Notes: generated by a model from the sequence alone, not told the origin. Counted from the stretch's first letter, positions 55,966 to 64,000 are shown. The stretch: 64,000 nt of DNA from Pseudomonas sp. A-RE-19 (GCF_019956555.1 NZ_JAHBDQ010000025.1:16195-80194), one strand, 5' to 3'. Made by a program: numbers and translations.

Positions 55966-56355
55966 ATGACCCAGCGCATCCATCGCAGCATCGACACCCC
56001 ACTCCGATCAGGCCTGAACCGGGCTGAATTGTGGGAGGGCCACGACAAAGGCCTGATCAAATGCTGGGAAATCGGCCGCCAACGCGCCGCCCGCTTCCCC
56101 GACCTCGCCCGACAATGCCTCATCGGCGAACTTCCGGTGCTAGGCTGGAAAGGTGGCGTCAGCCGCAGCCTGAAAAAACTCGAAAAATACGGATCCCTCA
56201 AATACCTCGCCCAATGGCAGGGGTTGCGCGGGGAAGATCTGGATATTGATTTGAGCGCAGAACGGGCGCTGACCTGTTCCAGGACAAAAATGGTCGTGAC
56301 GTTTACGCCGGACCGGTCGAAGTATTTCAATCAGGTGGCGGACGTGGAAGTCTGA
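55966..56355 (+). CDS. Hypothetical protein, 129 aa
   Basis: Not recognised. It is basic and soluble, with no signal peptide or membrane segment. Visible features are an N-terminal helix with HKGLIKCWEIGRQRAARFP, a segment GWKGGVSRSLKKLEKYG and a C-terminal strand-rich part. The ATG at 55966 follows AAGGAACC. Codon use looks like its neighbours. The 530-base stretch upstream to 55436 holds a small hairpin, a degenerate REP near 55772-55790 and no gene I can support. Confidence 0.6.
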   Translation: MTQRIHRSIDTPLRSGLNRAELWEGHDKGLIKCWEIGRQRAARFPDLARQCLIGELPVLGWKGGVSRSLKKLEKYGSLKYLAQWQGLRGEDLDIDLSAERALTCSRTKMVVTFTPDRSKYFNQVADVEV

Positions 56356-56377
56356 GGATAAGGCCCCGAGGTGACCC

Positions 56378-57370
56378 TCAAGGCATTACTGAATCTGCTG
56401 CAGCACTGACGGAAAACCGCTCGCGATAAGCTTGCGGCGTCACGCCCATGGCCCGCAGAAAACTGCGGCGCAAGGTTTCTTCGCTGCCAAACCCGCATTG
56501 CACCGCGACTCGTTTGATCGGTACGCCAGTGTCGCTGAGTAGCCGTCGCGCGGTCTCGACCCGAATCAGTTCAATGGCCCGCGCCGGGGTCTGGCCGGTG
56601 TCGGCGCGGTAGTGACGGACGAAGCTGCGCTCGCTCATGCCGGCCTGCAACGCCAAAGTCGGGATGCCGAGGTCCTTGGTGAGGTTTTCGCTGATCCAGG
56701 CATGAAGATCGTCGAATCGGTTGCCTTCCTTTTGCAGGGACAGGGTTACGCTGAACTGCGACTGGCCACCCGGACGCTTGAGAAACACCACCAGCTGCCG
56801 GGCGACGTCCAGGGCCATGGTTCGGCCGAGGTCTTCTTCGACCATCGCCAGGGCCAGGTCGATGCCCGCGGTGACGCCGGCCGAGGTCCAGACCGGGCCG
56901 TCGTTGATGAAAATCGGGTTGGGTTCGACCTGGAGTTTGGGATGTTGATGCGCCAACTGCTCGCAACGGGTCCAGTGCGTCACCACCCGCCGCCCGTCGA
57001 GCCAACCGCTGGCCGCCAGCAAAAATGCCCCGGTGCACACCGACGCCACCCGCCGACACCCCGTCGCATGCTCACGTACCCAGGCCACCAGTGGCTCGTC
57101 TTTCGCCGCAGCATAAACGCCCCAGCCACCGGCAATAATCAAGGTATCACTGCTCTGATCCGGCAGCGGCTCCGCCAACAGCGCCAACCCCGCCGACGAC
57201 ATCACCGCCCCGCCACCGCTGGCAATCACCGATGGCGCATAGGGCGGCGGCAAACCTTGCTGGCGAGCAATGTCATTGGCGGAAGCGAATACCTGCAACG
57301 GCCCGGTGACGTCGAGCAGTTGCACGTTGGCAAACGCCAGCACATGAATGGTTTTCGGGTTGTTCGGCAT
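56378..57370 (-). CDS. GlxA-family transcriptional regulator (DJ-1/PfpI plus AraC HTH)
   Basis: 330 aa. The N-terminal two thirds is a DJ-1/PfpI-like domain (IHVLAFANVQLLDVTGPLQVF; SVCTGAFLLAASGWLDGRRVVTHW), with Cys retained in SVCTGAF. The C-terminal third is an AraC-type DNA-binding domain (LALQAGMSERSFVRHYRADTGQTPARAIELIRVETA; CGFGSEETLRRSFLRAMGVTPQAYRERF). It is divergent from an isonitrile hydratase gene, sharing a 92-base control region that contains a perfect palindrome. Likely regulator of that neighbour. Confidence 0.93.
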   Translation of the reverse strand: MPNNPKTIHVLAFANVQLLDVTGPLQVFASANDIARQQGLPPPYAPSVIASGGGAVMSSAGLALLAEPLPDQSSDTLIIAGGWGVYAAAKDEPLVAWVREHATGCRRVASVCTGAFLLAASGWLDGRRVVTHWTRCEQLAHQHPKLQVEPNPIFINDGPVWTSAGVTAGIDLALAMVEEDLGRTMALDVARQLVVFLKRPGGQSQFSVTLSLQKEGNRFDDLHAWISENLTKDLGIPTLALQAGMSERSFVRHYRADTGQTPARAIELIRVETARRLLSDTGVPIKRVAVQCGFGSEETLRRSFLRAMGVTPQAYRERFSVSAAADSVMP

Positions 57371-57394
57371 GTTTGGCGTAATTCGTGGGGTTAT

Positions 57395-57408
57395 TGGCGT
57401 ATACGCCA
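57395..57408. promoter_or_regulatory. Palindromic operator candidate between regulator and inhA
   Basis: A perfect 14-base palindrome TGGCGTATACGCCA midway between divergent genes, with an extra half site TGGCGTA at about 57374-57380. It is probably a site for the GlxA-type regulator. Confidence 0.6.
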
Positions 57409-57462
57409 GATCCTACGAGCCTACAGTGAAGCCGTCCACCCCAAACCAGGAGAAAAAACGCC

Positions 57463-58149
57463 ATGACGTTGCAGATCGGTTTTCTGTTGTTTCCACAACT
57501 TCAACAACTGGACCTGACCGGCCCTTATGACGTACTGGCCTCGCTGCCGGACGTGAAAGTGCATCTGATCTGGAAGGACCTGGTCCCGATCACCGCAAGC
57601 ACCGGGCTAGTGTTGAAACCGACCATCACCTTCGACGATTGCCCGCCGCTGGATGTGATCTGCATTCCCGGCGGCAGCGGCGTCGGGCCGTTGATGGAGG
57701 ATGACGCAACCCTGGCCTTCATCAAGGCGCAGGCCGCCAACGCGCGGTATGTCACCTCGGTCTGCACCGGCGCGCTGGTGCTTGGCGCGGCGGGGTTGCT
57801 CAAGGGCAAACGCGCCACCACGCATTGGGCGTATCACGAATTGCTCGGGGTTTTGGGAGCGATTCCGGTGAAGGATCGGGTGGTGCGCGACGGCAATCTG
57901 CTGACCGGTGGCGGGATCACCGCGGGGATCGATTTTGCCCTGACCCTGGCCGCTGAATTGTTCGATAAGGACACCGCGCAACTGGTGCAATTGCAGTTGG
58001 AATACGCTCCGGCACCGCCGTTTGCTTCGGGAAGCCCGGAGACAGCACCGGCAAGCGTGCTGGAGGAAGCCCGCAAACGCGCTGCCGCGTCGTTGAAATT
58101 GCGCTCGGAAATCACCGAACGTGCAGCAGCCAAGCTCGACCGCCAATAA
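57463..58149 (+). CDS. inhA: Isonitrile hydratase InhA
   Basis: 228 aa, the length of the P. putida enzyme. DJ-1/PfpI superfamily with the nucleophilic Cys101 in TSVCTGALVLGAAG, Asp17 region QLDLTGPYDVL and GGGITAGIDFAL. It hydrates isonitriles to N-substituted formamides in the cytosol. The extended C-terminal helix is rich in Ala, Glu and Arg. Divergent from the GlxA-type regulator. Confidence 0.88.
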   Translation: MTLQIGFLLFPQLQQLDLTGPYDVLASLPDVKVHLIWKDLVPITASTGLVLKPTITFDDCPPLDVICIPGGSGVGPLMEDDATLAFIKAQAANARYVTSVCTGALVLGAAGLLKGKRATTHWAYHELLGVLGAIPVKDRVVRDGNLLTGGGITAGIDFALTLAAELFDKDTAQLVQLQLEYAPAPPFASGSPETAPASVLEEARKRAAASLKLRSEITERAAAKLDRQ

Positions 58150-58245
58150 AAGAAATGGCTGCGCCCCAGCCTGCGCCCTGCAGCAGCTGCCGAACGCAGA
58201 CTTCGGCAGCTGCTGCAGGACATCGGGTTGCAGTTTTTTGAAGAC

Positions 58246-58360
58246 GAAAAAAAACCCGCCGAAGCGGGTTTCTCAAGACCATTGCGACATCCTGTCGGCA
58301 GCCATCCTGGCCTATGGTCGATCATCCGTGATCCTGAGCACTTCCTGTGCTTCAGTTGAT
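58246..58360 (-). ncRNA. rsmX: RsmX small RNA, copy 1
   Basis: About 115 nt. The 3' end is an intrinsic terminator (AAACCCGC/GCGGGTTT stem at 58252-58271, then a run of U). GGA motifs lie in hairpin loops: GCAC-AGGAA-GTGC, GATCA-CGGA-TGATC, GCC-AGGAT-GGC and CGACA-GGA-TGTCG. This is the layout of RsmX/Y/Z RNAs that sequester RsmA/RsmE. A -10-like TAATCT lies at 58372-58367. The 5' end is an estimate from that promoter. Confidence 0.88.
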
Positions 58361-58416
58361 GGATCCAGATTAAACACATCGGTGAAGCATCAAAAGACGA
58401 CATACCATCGACTACG

Positions 58417-58434
58417 TGTAAGCCATTGACCATT
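58417..58434. promoter_or_regulatory. GacA-type upstream activating sequence for RsmX copy 1
   Basis: TGTAAG-N2-AT is an exact left half of the TGTAAGNNATNNCTTACA element; the right half is weak. It lies about 57 bases upstream of the estimated transcription start, the same distance as at copy 2. Confidence 0.65.
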
Positions 58435-58513
58435 CAACGCCTGAAACCAGCACGTTTAGCAGCAGCCGTCATGCAGCTGCTACAAGAAACCAGGTTGCAG
58501 TTTTCTGCAGACG

Positions 58514-58630
58514 AAAAAAAACCCGCCGAAGCGGGTTTTTCCCAAGACCATATCGACTCCCTGTCGGCAGCGGTCCTTGCCATGGTCGATCATCCGTGAT
58601 CCTGAAGCACTTCCTGTGCTTCAGTTGATG
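58514..58630 (-). ncRNA. rsmX: RsmX small RNA, copy 2
   Basis: About 117 nt, very similar to copy 1. Hairpins GAAGCAC-AGGAA-GTGCTTC, GATCA-CGGA-TGATC and CGAC-AGGGA-GTCG present GGA in the loops; further GGA motifs occur as AAGGAC and GGGAAA. Terminator at about 58521-58540 with a U-run. A -10-like TAATCT lies at 58641-58636. The 5' end is estimated. Confidence 0.88.
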
Positions 58631-58685
58631 AGGCTAGATTACGCTTGGGATCCAATCTGCAATAGACGACATAGCTACTACCGCG

Positions 58686-58703
58686 TGTAAGACATTCGCT
58701 ATA
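58686..58703. promoter_or_regulatory. GacA-type upstream activating sequence for RsmX copy 2
   Basis: TGTAAG-N2-AT, then a partial right half (GCTATA), about 56 bases upstream of the estimated start of the second RsmX copy. Confidence 0.65.
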
Positions 58704-58776
58704 GCCGCCCTTCCGAAAACCCTTAGACGAGTCAGCTATCATGCGCTGAAGCCACGAGTTTCGTGGTCTGCTGCCA

Positions 58777-59262
58777 TCAGCTGCCCTGACGCTCGTGGTC
58801 CTTGGTGTCTACCAGAAATTTTTCGATATTGCTCATCTGTTCATCCCAGCCCCGGCTGTCCATGCGGAACGCCTTGAGCCGGCGCGACTGAGGGATGTGA
58901 TCGAAACCGGACTCGACGACCGTCAACAACGTGCCTTCGTCCATATCCTCGAGTTCGAATTTCACCAGCGTGGTGGGTTCCTGGGAGTAATCGGTATCGG
59001 GTTCGACTGCATATGGGTGCCAGCGAAACGAAAACACTCGCTCCGGCTCGACCCGCTCCACCAGTACATTCCATAACAAGTGCTCATAACCAGGATAGGT
59101 AATCTGCCCCTGGGTCCACTCGCCGGCGACAAAGCGCTTACCTTCGAGCGCCACGCCGAACCATTGCCCGAAAGCTTCGGCATTGGCCAGCACGCGCCAG
59201 ACCTGCGAGCGCGGCACCTTGAGCAGGATTTTCCTTTCGATGCGATCTGATGCTGGGTTCAT
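58777..59262 (-). CDS. SRPBCC/AHSA1-domain protein
   Basis: 161 aa. Opens IERKILLKVPRSQVWRVLANAEAFGQWFGV, the typical start of the AHSA1/START-like ligand-binding fold, and ends with RGWDEQMSNIEKFL. Such proteins bind hydrophobic ligands or act with ArsR regulators; no ArsR gene is adjacent here. AGGAGG precedes the ATG at 59262. The 276-base gap upstream contains no gene I can support. Confidence 0.88.
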   Translation of the reverse strand: MNPASDRIERKILLKVPRSQVWRVLANAEAFGQWFGVALEGKRFVAGEWTQGQITYPGYEHLLWNVLVERVEPERVFSFRWHPYAVEPDTDYSQEPTTLVKFELEDMDEGTLLTVVESGFDHIPQSRRLKAFRMDSRGWDEQMSNIEKFLVDTKDHERQGS

Positions 59263-59538
59263 AAGTCACCTCCTGTACTGAACAGTAGGCCTCTAACAAC
59301 CATAAGACCAACCTAAAAGTTGTATCAAACGGGTGCGCCAATCACCCGTACCTGAAATATTCGGCCCCGGTTTTGGCCATAAGTTCTGGTTTGAAGGGGG
59401 AGTCAGCGGGCTGAAACTGCTAACGTTTGCCGCGACGTGGAACCCGGAGCCCATTATGGCGTTCAGGCCATGCCCCGTGCTGGCTTGCGAAATTGCACCA
59501 GCGCGAAGACATCTCAGACACGCAACCAGGGAAACCCC

Positions 59539-59937
59539 ATGAATAACATGCATGGCAGCTGCTTGTGCAAAGCCATCGAATACGAACTTGATAGCCTCGA
59601 CATGCCCATCAGTCATTGCCACTGCCACACCTGCCGCAAGGCACACGCAGCGGCGTTCGCCTCGACGGCCGGGGTCATGCGTGAGCATTTTCGCTGGATA
59701 AAAGGACAGGACCGGCTAAGCACCCATGAGTCGTCGCCGGGCAAGCTTCGGCATTTCTGTTCGATCTGCGGATCGCATCTGATGGCTGAACGCCTGGCCC
59801 AACCCCATGTCATCGTTCGCGTGGCGACGCTCGACGATGATCCGAAAATGACACCTCAAGCTCATATCTGGACGTCCCACGACGTGTCCTGGCTTGAATA
59901 TGAATCGATTGAGAAATGTCCTGAATGGCAGACATAG
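59539..59937 (+). CDS. GFA family protein
   Basis: 132 aa from the ATG at 59539 (AGGG upstream). Cysteine sets for two zinc sites are visible: CLC near residue 9, CHCHTC near 33, and CSICGS near 74, as in the glutathione-dependent formaldehyde-activating (Gfa/CENP-V) family. Function in most members is unproven. The long open frame upstream to 59437 has no better start. Confidence 0.9.
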   Translation: MNNMHGSCLCKAIEYELDSLDMPISHCHCHTCRKAHAAAFASTAGVMREHFRWIKGQDRLSTHESSPGKLRHFCSICGSHLMAERLAQPHVIVRVATLDDDPKMTPQAHIWTSHDVSWLEYESIEKCPEWQT

Positions 59938-60041
59938 TTGCCCGAGATACGCCACAAGGGCTGCGTCAGGCCGCTGACTTGTTGGCTGGCGACGTCCCGC
60001 TACACTGCACCCCAACTTTCCATCCCCACAGCGAACCCACC

Positions 60042-60443
60042 ATGCCCCCACGTTTTCTCCTTGCCCTGACGCCGCTGCTGTTCATCCCCCTTGCGCATGC
60101 CATCGACTGCGACAACGCCACCGACCAGTCGACGATGAATCAGTGCGCGGCGCAGCAGAACAAGGCGGCCGACAAGGAGCTGAATGCCCTTTATCAGCAG
60201 ATCACCACACGGCTGAAGGACAGCCCCGATGCCAAAAAACTGTTGGTCGGCGCGCAGCGCTCATGGATTGCGTTTCGCGATGCCGAGTGCAAGTTCTCGG
60301 CGTCCGGGGTGGAGGGCGGCAGTGTGTATCCGCTGATCCATAGCAACTGCACCACTGAGCTGACCAAGGCGCGGGTCGAGGCGTTCAAGAACTACTTGAA
60401 GTGTCAGGAAGGGGATTTGAGTTGTCCGGTGCCCGGGGTTTGA
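60042..60443 (+). CDS. LprI-family (lysozyme inhibitor-like) periplasmic protein
   Basis: 133 aa from the ATG at 60042. That start gives a signal peptide (FLLALTPLLFIPLAHA, cleavage after residue 20 or so). The mature part has paired Cys (IDCDNATDQSTMNQCAAQQ; DAECKFS; SNCTTEL; CQEGDLSC) and the QRSWIAFRDAEC motif of the LprI/DUF1311 family. Periplasmic. A role against lysozyme is a family suggestion only. Confidence 0.88.
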   Translation: MPPRFLLALTPLLFIPLAHAIDCDNATDQSTMNQCAAQQNKAADKELNALYQQITTRLKDSPDAKKLLVGAQRSWIAFRDAECKFSASGVEGGSVYPLIHSNCTTELTKARVEAFKNYLKCQEGDLSCPVPGV

Positions 60444-60467
60444 TGCTGCGGTGTTCTTGAGGGCCTC

Positions 60468-60561
60468 TTCGCGGGCAAGCTTGCTCCTCCAGTGGATTTT
60501 TGGTGGCACACAATTTGTGTACCGCCAACGACCCGTGTAGGAGCGAGGCTTGCCCGCGAAG
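60468..60561. repeat. REP pair (CTTCGCGGGCAAG class)
   Basis: Inverted pair at about 60468-60491 and 60536-60561. The following gap to 60907 shows no gene or RNA I can support. Confidence 0.8.
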
Positions 60562-60907
60562 ATGTCCGCTCAGGCACCATAGTTACCGAACAAATATCTG
60601 CGCGGTCGTAATCGCCATATCTGCCGTCGGCGGAGATCCGCTGACGGAGGCAAGAGAAACGTCTGCGATGAGCAATACACGGAGCGTGACAGCTTAACGA
60701 TCACCTTATGAATCAATCAGCTACGTGAATATTCCGGCTTTTTAGCGCGTCAGAACGAGATCGCCTGCGTCTAATATCGCGACAGCTGTTGCAGTCTGAG
60801 ACAAGCATGGATGCCCTGCCCGGAACACTTCATCGCCCGGCGATTGACGACATTGCGGTGCAAGCGCGAAATGATTGTTCACCGATTGCCAGTCAGAGGG
60901 TAAAAAA

Positions 60908-61264
60908 ATGGCAAGCATAACTGTCCTGGCGGGGGACTTTCTGCAGGGTGATGGAGAATACAGAGACGGCGTTTTCACGCTCAGAACGTCGCTTCACCCG
61001 TGGCCCGGCATCACCCTCCCGCTCTCATCGTTCAAGCGCGTAGAAGTGGCCAACGAGGATTCGATCAACAACATCAAGGATGCCATCGGCTTCGGCGTGG
61101 CCGGTGCCATGTTGCTGGGGCCGATCGGCGCGATTGCCGGTTTCATGTTGGCGGGCAAGGAAACCGAAGTGACCTTTCTGGCGACACTCAAAGATGGCAG
61201 AAAATTGCTGGCGGCTGTAGAGAGCGACACATTCGAGGAGATTTCCCGAAAAATTCCGTCATGA
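60908..61264 (+). CDS. Hypothetical protein with glycine-rich hydrophobic hairpin, 118 aa
   Basis: Not recognised by name. The ATG at 60908 has GAGGG upstream. The middle (IGFGVAGAMLLGPIGAIAGFMLAG, about 65-88) is a Gly/Ala-rich hydrophobic stretch like a glycine zipper and could insert in a membrane or oligomerise. It is flanked by a strand-rich N-terminus and a C-terminal domain (EVTFLATLKDGRKLLAAVESDTFEEI) resembling a short PH-like fold. No signal peptide. Confidence 0.75.
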   Translation: MASITVLAGDFLQGDGEYRDGVFTLRTSLHPWPGITLPLSSFKRVEVANEDSINNIKDAIGFGVAGAMLLGPIGAIAGFMLAGKETEVTFLATLKDGRKLLAAVESDTFEEISRKIPS

Positions 61265-61275
61265 CGGGCGAGCGC

Positions 61276-61303
61276 ACGCCACACCACCGACGTGGTGTGG
61301 CGT
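61276..61303. terminator. Hairpin between convergent genes
   Basis: Perfect 12-bp stem (ACGCCACACCAC and its complement) with a 4-base loop, between the stops of two convergent genes. No T-run; possibly a bidirectional terminator. Confidence 0.6.
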
Positions 61304-61313
61304 GACACTCGGT

Positions 61314-61568
61314 TCAGCTGAAAAACGTCGGGTGAACGCCTTTGTGAGCTTCGATTTCTTGCCGCATATCAGCCACCAGCGAAGCAATCGCGTGGGGGCT
61401 GTCCAGTGTCCATACCGGAACATGGGTGGCCACCAGATCCACTTTGCCAGTCATGCAATCACAGACCCGAATCGTCAGGGACTGATCAGCCTCCATGCTG
61501 CACGTGCACACGGCGGGCAGAAAACTGTGCTCAATGATGTTTTGAATTTCCAGGGTTGAAAGGAACAT
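61314..61568 (-). CDS. DUF1652 family protein
   Basis: 84 aa from the ATG at 61568 (strong GGGAGG site). MFLSTLEIQNIIEHSFLPAVCTC is the typical opening of this Pseudomonas family. Function unknown. Confidence 0.85.
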   Translation of the reverse strand: MFLSTLEIQNIIEHSFLPAVCTCSMEADQSLTIRVCDCMTGKVDLVATHVPVWTLDSPHAIASLVADMRQEIEAHKGVHPTFFS

Positions 61569-61783
61569 CGCGACCTCCCTCACGCCAGATGTGTGGCCGG
61601 GCAAATGCTCCGTCATTCACCCTTTAGCCTGAAAATTCTATTCCTGAATAGACGGTGTCTCAAGACCGTAACAGGTCGCTCGTCGTCTCATCGGCTGTCG
61701 CGATTTGCGACAAAACCTGGACTGCGGCCCTCCCCCTTGCATCAAAGCTGCCGACGGCCAGACCATGCCCCGACATAACATCG

Positions 61784-63676
61784 TTAGACGTGAGGGTCGC
61801 CCGGCGCTTTGCTCGGCGCTGCGTATTGCGGTTTCAGGTGACCGTCCTGATCGAGCAGCCAGGCGTCCATGATTTGCCGCACCACAGGACCGGCGACACG
61901 ACCACCGGCCTCGCCGTTTTCGATCATCACCGAGATGACAATCTTCGGATGTTCGGCCGGGGCGAAACCGACGAACAAGGCGTTGTCGCGGTTGCGCTCC
62001 AGGGTTTTCGCCCGGTTGTAGCGCTCACCCTGCTTGATCGCCACCACTTGCGCCGTACCACTCTTTCCGGCGATACGGTATTGAGCGCCCTGCGCTGCCG
62101 CTCGGGCAATCCCGCGAGCGTCGTGCATCACCATCTGCATGCCGTGGTTGACCTGTTCCCAGTCACGCGGGTCCTTGAGCAGGATGTTCGGCATCGGGTG
62201 CTCGTCCACCGGCGCTACGCCATCCACCGTTTTGGCCAGGTGCGGTCGGTTCCATACCCCTTTGTTGGCGATCAGCGCGGTGGCTTGGGCCAGCTGCAGG
62301 GGCGTGACCTGCATGTAGCCCTGACCGATGCCGAGGATCACTGTCTCGCCAGGGAACCACGGCTGACGGCGCGTAGCGCGTTTCCAGGCCTGGGATGGCA
62401 TCAACCCCGGAGACTCTTCGAACATGTCCAGCGAGACCTTCTCGCCGAGGCCGAACATCGCCATGTAGTCGTGCAGACGGTCGATGCCCAGCTTGTGGGC
62501 CAGATCGTAGAAGTAGGTGTCGTTGGAGCGCATGATCGCCGCGTCCATATCTACCCAGCCATCACCACTGTGGTTCCAGTTACGGTATTTATGATCGAAG
62601 TCCGGCAGCTGGTAATAACCCGGATCGAAGACGCGGGTCTGCGGGGTAACCACCCCGGCGTCGAGGCCGGCAATCGCTACTTCCGGCTTGATAGTCGAGC
62701 CCGGCGCATAGAGGCCACGCAGCACACGATTGAACAGCGGCCGATCGATGGAATCGTGTAGCGCCGCATACTCTTTGAAGCTGATGCCGGTCACAAACAG
62801 ATTTGGATCAAAGCTTGGCTTGCTGACCATGGCCAGCACCTCGCCGGTCGAAGGATCGAGGGCAACTACCGAGCCACGGCGATCGCCCAATGCCTCCTCG
62901 GCTGCTTCCTGAAGTTTGACGTCAAGGCTAAGCACGATGTTTTTGCCGGGGACCGGATCAGTGTGCTTGAGCACTCGCAGCACGCGGCCCTGGGCGTTGG
63001 TTTCGACTTCTTCATAACCCACGTGGCCGTGCAACTCGGACTCATAGAATTTCTCGATGCCGGTCTTGCCAATGGATTGGGTGCCACGGTATTCCACCGT
63101 ATCCAGGGCTTTGGATTCTTTCTCGTTGATACGGCCGACGTAACCGATCGAATGCGCAAAGTGCTCGCCCATCGGGTAGTGGCGAACGAACTGTGGCTCT
63201 ACGTCGATCCCTGGCAAACGGAACTCGTTGACTGCCAACACCGCAATCTGTTCTTCGCTGAGTTCATAGAACAAGGTGACGGGCACGAAGGGATGCCGGG
63301 CCTGCTTCATCGCCTTGTCGAACAGCGTGCGGTCTTCAGCCGGCAAATGCAGGAGGTTGACCACGTCATCCAGCTCTTCTTTGACGTCCGCGGCACGCTC
63401 ACGGGTAATGGTCAGGTTGAAGCTTGGCCGGTTGTCCGCCAGAACCACACCATTGCGGTCATAGATCAACCCGCGGGTGGGGGTAATTGGCAATACGTGC
63501 ACACGGTTATTTTCGGAGATCGTCGAGTGATAGTCGTACTCGACCACCTGCAGGACATACAGGCGCACGACCAGTGCGCAGGTAATTGCGGCAACGAACA
63601 AGGCGCAGGCCATCAGCCTTTTATTGACCAGGCGTGTCTCTTTTTCGTGATCCTTGATGGGTATGGGTTCGGGCAT
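61784..63676 (-). CDS. mrdA: Penicillin-binding protein 2 (MrdA)
   Basis: 630 aa. One N-terminal membrane helix (LMACALFVAAITCALVVRLYVLQVV, about 21-45), a pedestal domain with RGLIYDRNGVVLADN, and a transpeptidase domain with active Ser327 in APGSTIKP, SxN region MRSNDTYFYD and KSGTAQV. It cross-links peptidoglycan for rod-shape elongation. The usual neighbour rodA is absent; instead it lies between a DUF1652 gene and an rRNA operon, so this may be a second PBP2 copy. The gap 61569-61783 shows nothing I can support. Confidence 0.93.
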   Translation of the reverse strand: MPEPIPIKDHEKETRLVNKRLMACALFVAAITCALVVRLYVLQVVEYDYHSTISENNRVHVLPITPTRGLIYDRNGVVLADNRPSFNLTITRERAADVKEELDDVVNLLHLPAEDRTLFDKAMKQARHPFVPVTLFYELSEEQIAVLAVNEFRLPGIDVEPQFVRHYPMGEHFAHSIGYVGRINEKESKALDTVEYRGTQSIGKTGIEKFYESELHGHVGYEEVETNAQGRVLRVLKHTDPVPGKNIVLSLDVKLQEAAEEALGDRRGSVVALDPSTGEVLAMVSKPSFDPNLFVTGISFKEYAALHDSIDRPLFNRVLRGLYAPGSTIKPEVAIAGLDAGVVTPQTRVFDPGYYQLPDFDHKYRNWNHSGDGWVDMDAAIMRSNDTYFYDLAHKLGIDRLHDYMAMFGLGEKVSLDMFEESPGLMPSQAWKRATRRQPWFPGETVILGIGQGYMQVTPLQLAQATALIANKGVWNRPHLAKTVDGVAPVDEHPMPNILLKDPRDWEQVNHGMQMVMHDARGIARAAAQGAQYRIAGKSGTAQVVAIKQGERYNRAKTLERNRDNALFVGFAPAEHPKIVISVMIENGEAGGRVAGPVVRQIMDAWLLDQDGHLKPQYAAPSKAPGDPHV

Positions 63677-63870
63677 TTCTGCAGCTGCTCTTTGACTGTA
63701 GAGGAGGTGCCGATCCGTAGGCTTGAAATCAGTCCGTTAAAAACGAGCTGCACCATACCAAAAACCGTGCGGTCACTTTAGCGCGTCTGCCAAAGTTTCA
63801 TAAACGATGCAGCTATCAGCAGGAATAGCGGCAAGGGCTATCCCTTTATTTGCCTGGGCACTTTCCTGCG

Positions 63871-63912
63871 GAAAAAACAAAACCCCTACCTGCATACGCA
63901 GATAGGGGTTTC
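63871..63912 (-). terminator. Intrinsic terminator of the rRNA operon
   Basis: On the minus strand, a stem AACCCCTA...TAGGGGTT with inner GCAG/CTGC and one mismatch is followed by a U-rich tract. It lies just after the 5S rRNA end, between it and mrdA. Confidence 0.88.
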
Positions 63913-63922
63913 GGAATTTAAT

Positions 63923-64000
63923 CTTGACGATGACCTACTCTCACATGGGGAAACCCCACACTACCATCGGCGATGCATCGTTTCACTGCTGAGTTCGGGA
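63923..64000 (-). rRNA. rrf: 5S ribosomal RNA (3' part; continues beyond window)
   Basis: The minus strand reads CCCGAACTCAGCAGTGAAAC, later GGTAGTGTGGGGTTTCCCC, and ends GTAGGTCATCGTCAAG. This is the 3' two thirds of a Pseudomonas 5S rRNA. As the last gene of an rRNA operon, it shows that such an operon lies just right of the window and is transcribed leftward. Confidence 0.97.

Overview
The window comes from a fluorescent Pseudomonas of the P. fluorescens group. The evidence is GC-rich coding DNA, a complete pyoverdine maturation, export and uptake locus, PvdS iron-starvation boxes, RsmX-type small RNAs, a Pseudomonas-type 5S rRNA end and many REP/REPIN palindromes of the kind common in this group.

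Layout. 1-4200: a leftward two-component group (a large hybrid sensor kinase cut by the window edge, a BvgA/EvgA-like regulator, and a receiver-like protein lacking its phosphorylatable Asp). 4520-7237: an MgtA-type Mg2+ P-type ATPase. 7762-24740: the pyoverdine accessory locus, with pvdA and an fpvI-like sigma factor leftward, pvdR-pvdT-opmQ rightward, pvdP leftward, and pvdM-pvdN-pvdO, pvdE and fpvA rightward. 25110-25601: a DUF6124 gene with a structured leader. 25839-50509: an alpha/beta hydrolase and three NRPS genes (1140, 2606 and 4128 aa), all leftward. 50813-52578: a SyrP-like Asp hydroxylase and a type II thioesterase. 52912-64000: ordinary chromosome, with a GH15 enzyme, a second DUF6124 gene with the same leader architecture, a GlxA-type regulator divergent from isonitrile hydratase, two tandem RsmX small RNAs, several small proteins, a PBP2 and the distal end of an rRNA operon.

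How it works together. Reading the A-domain specificity residues and the C/E domain order, the assembly line predicts chromophore-Lys-D-OHAsp-Ala-D-aThr-Ala-D-OHOrn. As I recall it, this is the peptide of pseudobactin B10. PvdA supplies N5-hydroxyornithine and the SyrP-like enzyme would hydroxylate Asp. PvdE exports the precursor; PvdP, PvdM, PvdN and PvdO mature the chromophore in the periplasm; PvdRT-OpmQ secretes or recycles; FpvA imports the ferric form and signals through the sigma factor. Perfect TAAAT-N16-CGT PvdS boxes precede pvdA, pvdR, pvdP, pvdM, pvdE and the first NRPS gene, and a one-mismatch box precedes the thioesterase gene. pvdL, pvdS, pvdQ, pvdH, fpvR and an mbtH-like gene are not in the window.

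The most novel signal is a roughly 130-nt leader shared by the two DUF6124 paralogues. Several helices are preserved although their sequences differ, including a hairpin loop complementary to the Shine-Dalgarno sequence and two mutually exclusive stems. This looks like a cis-acting RNA switch.
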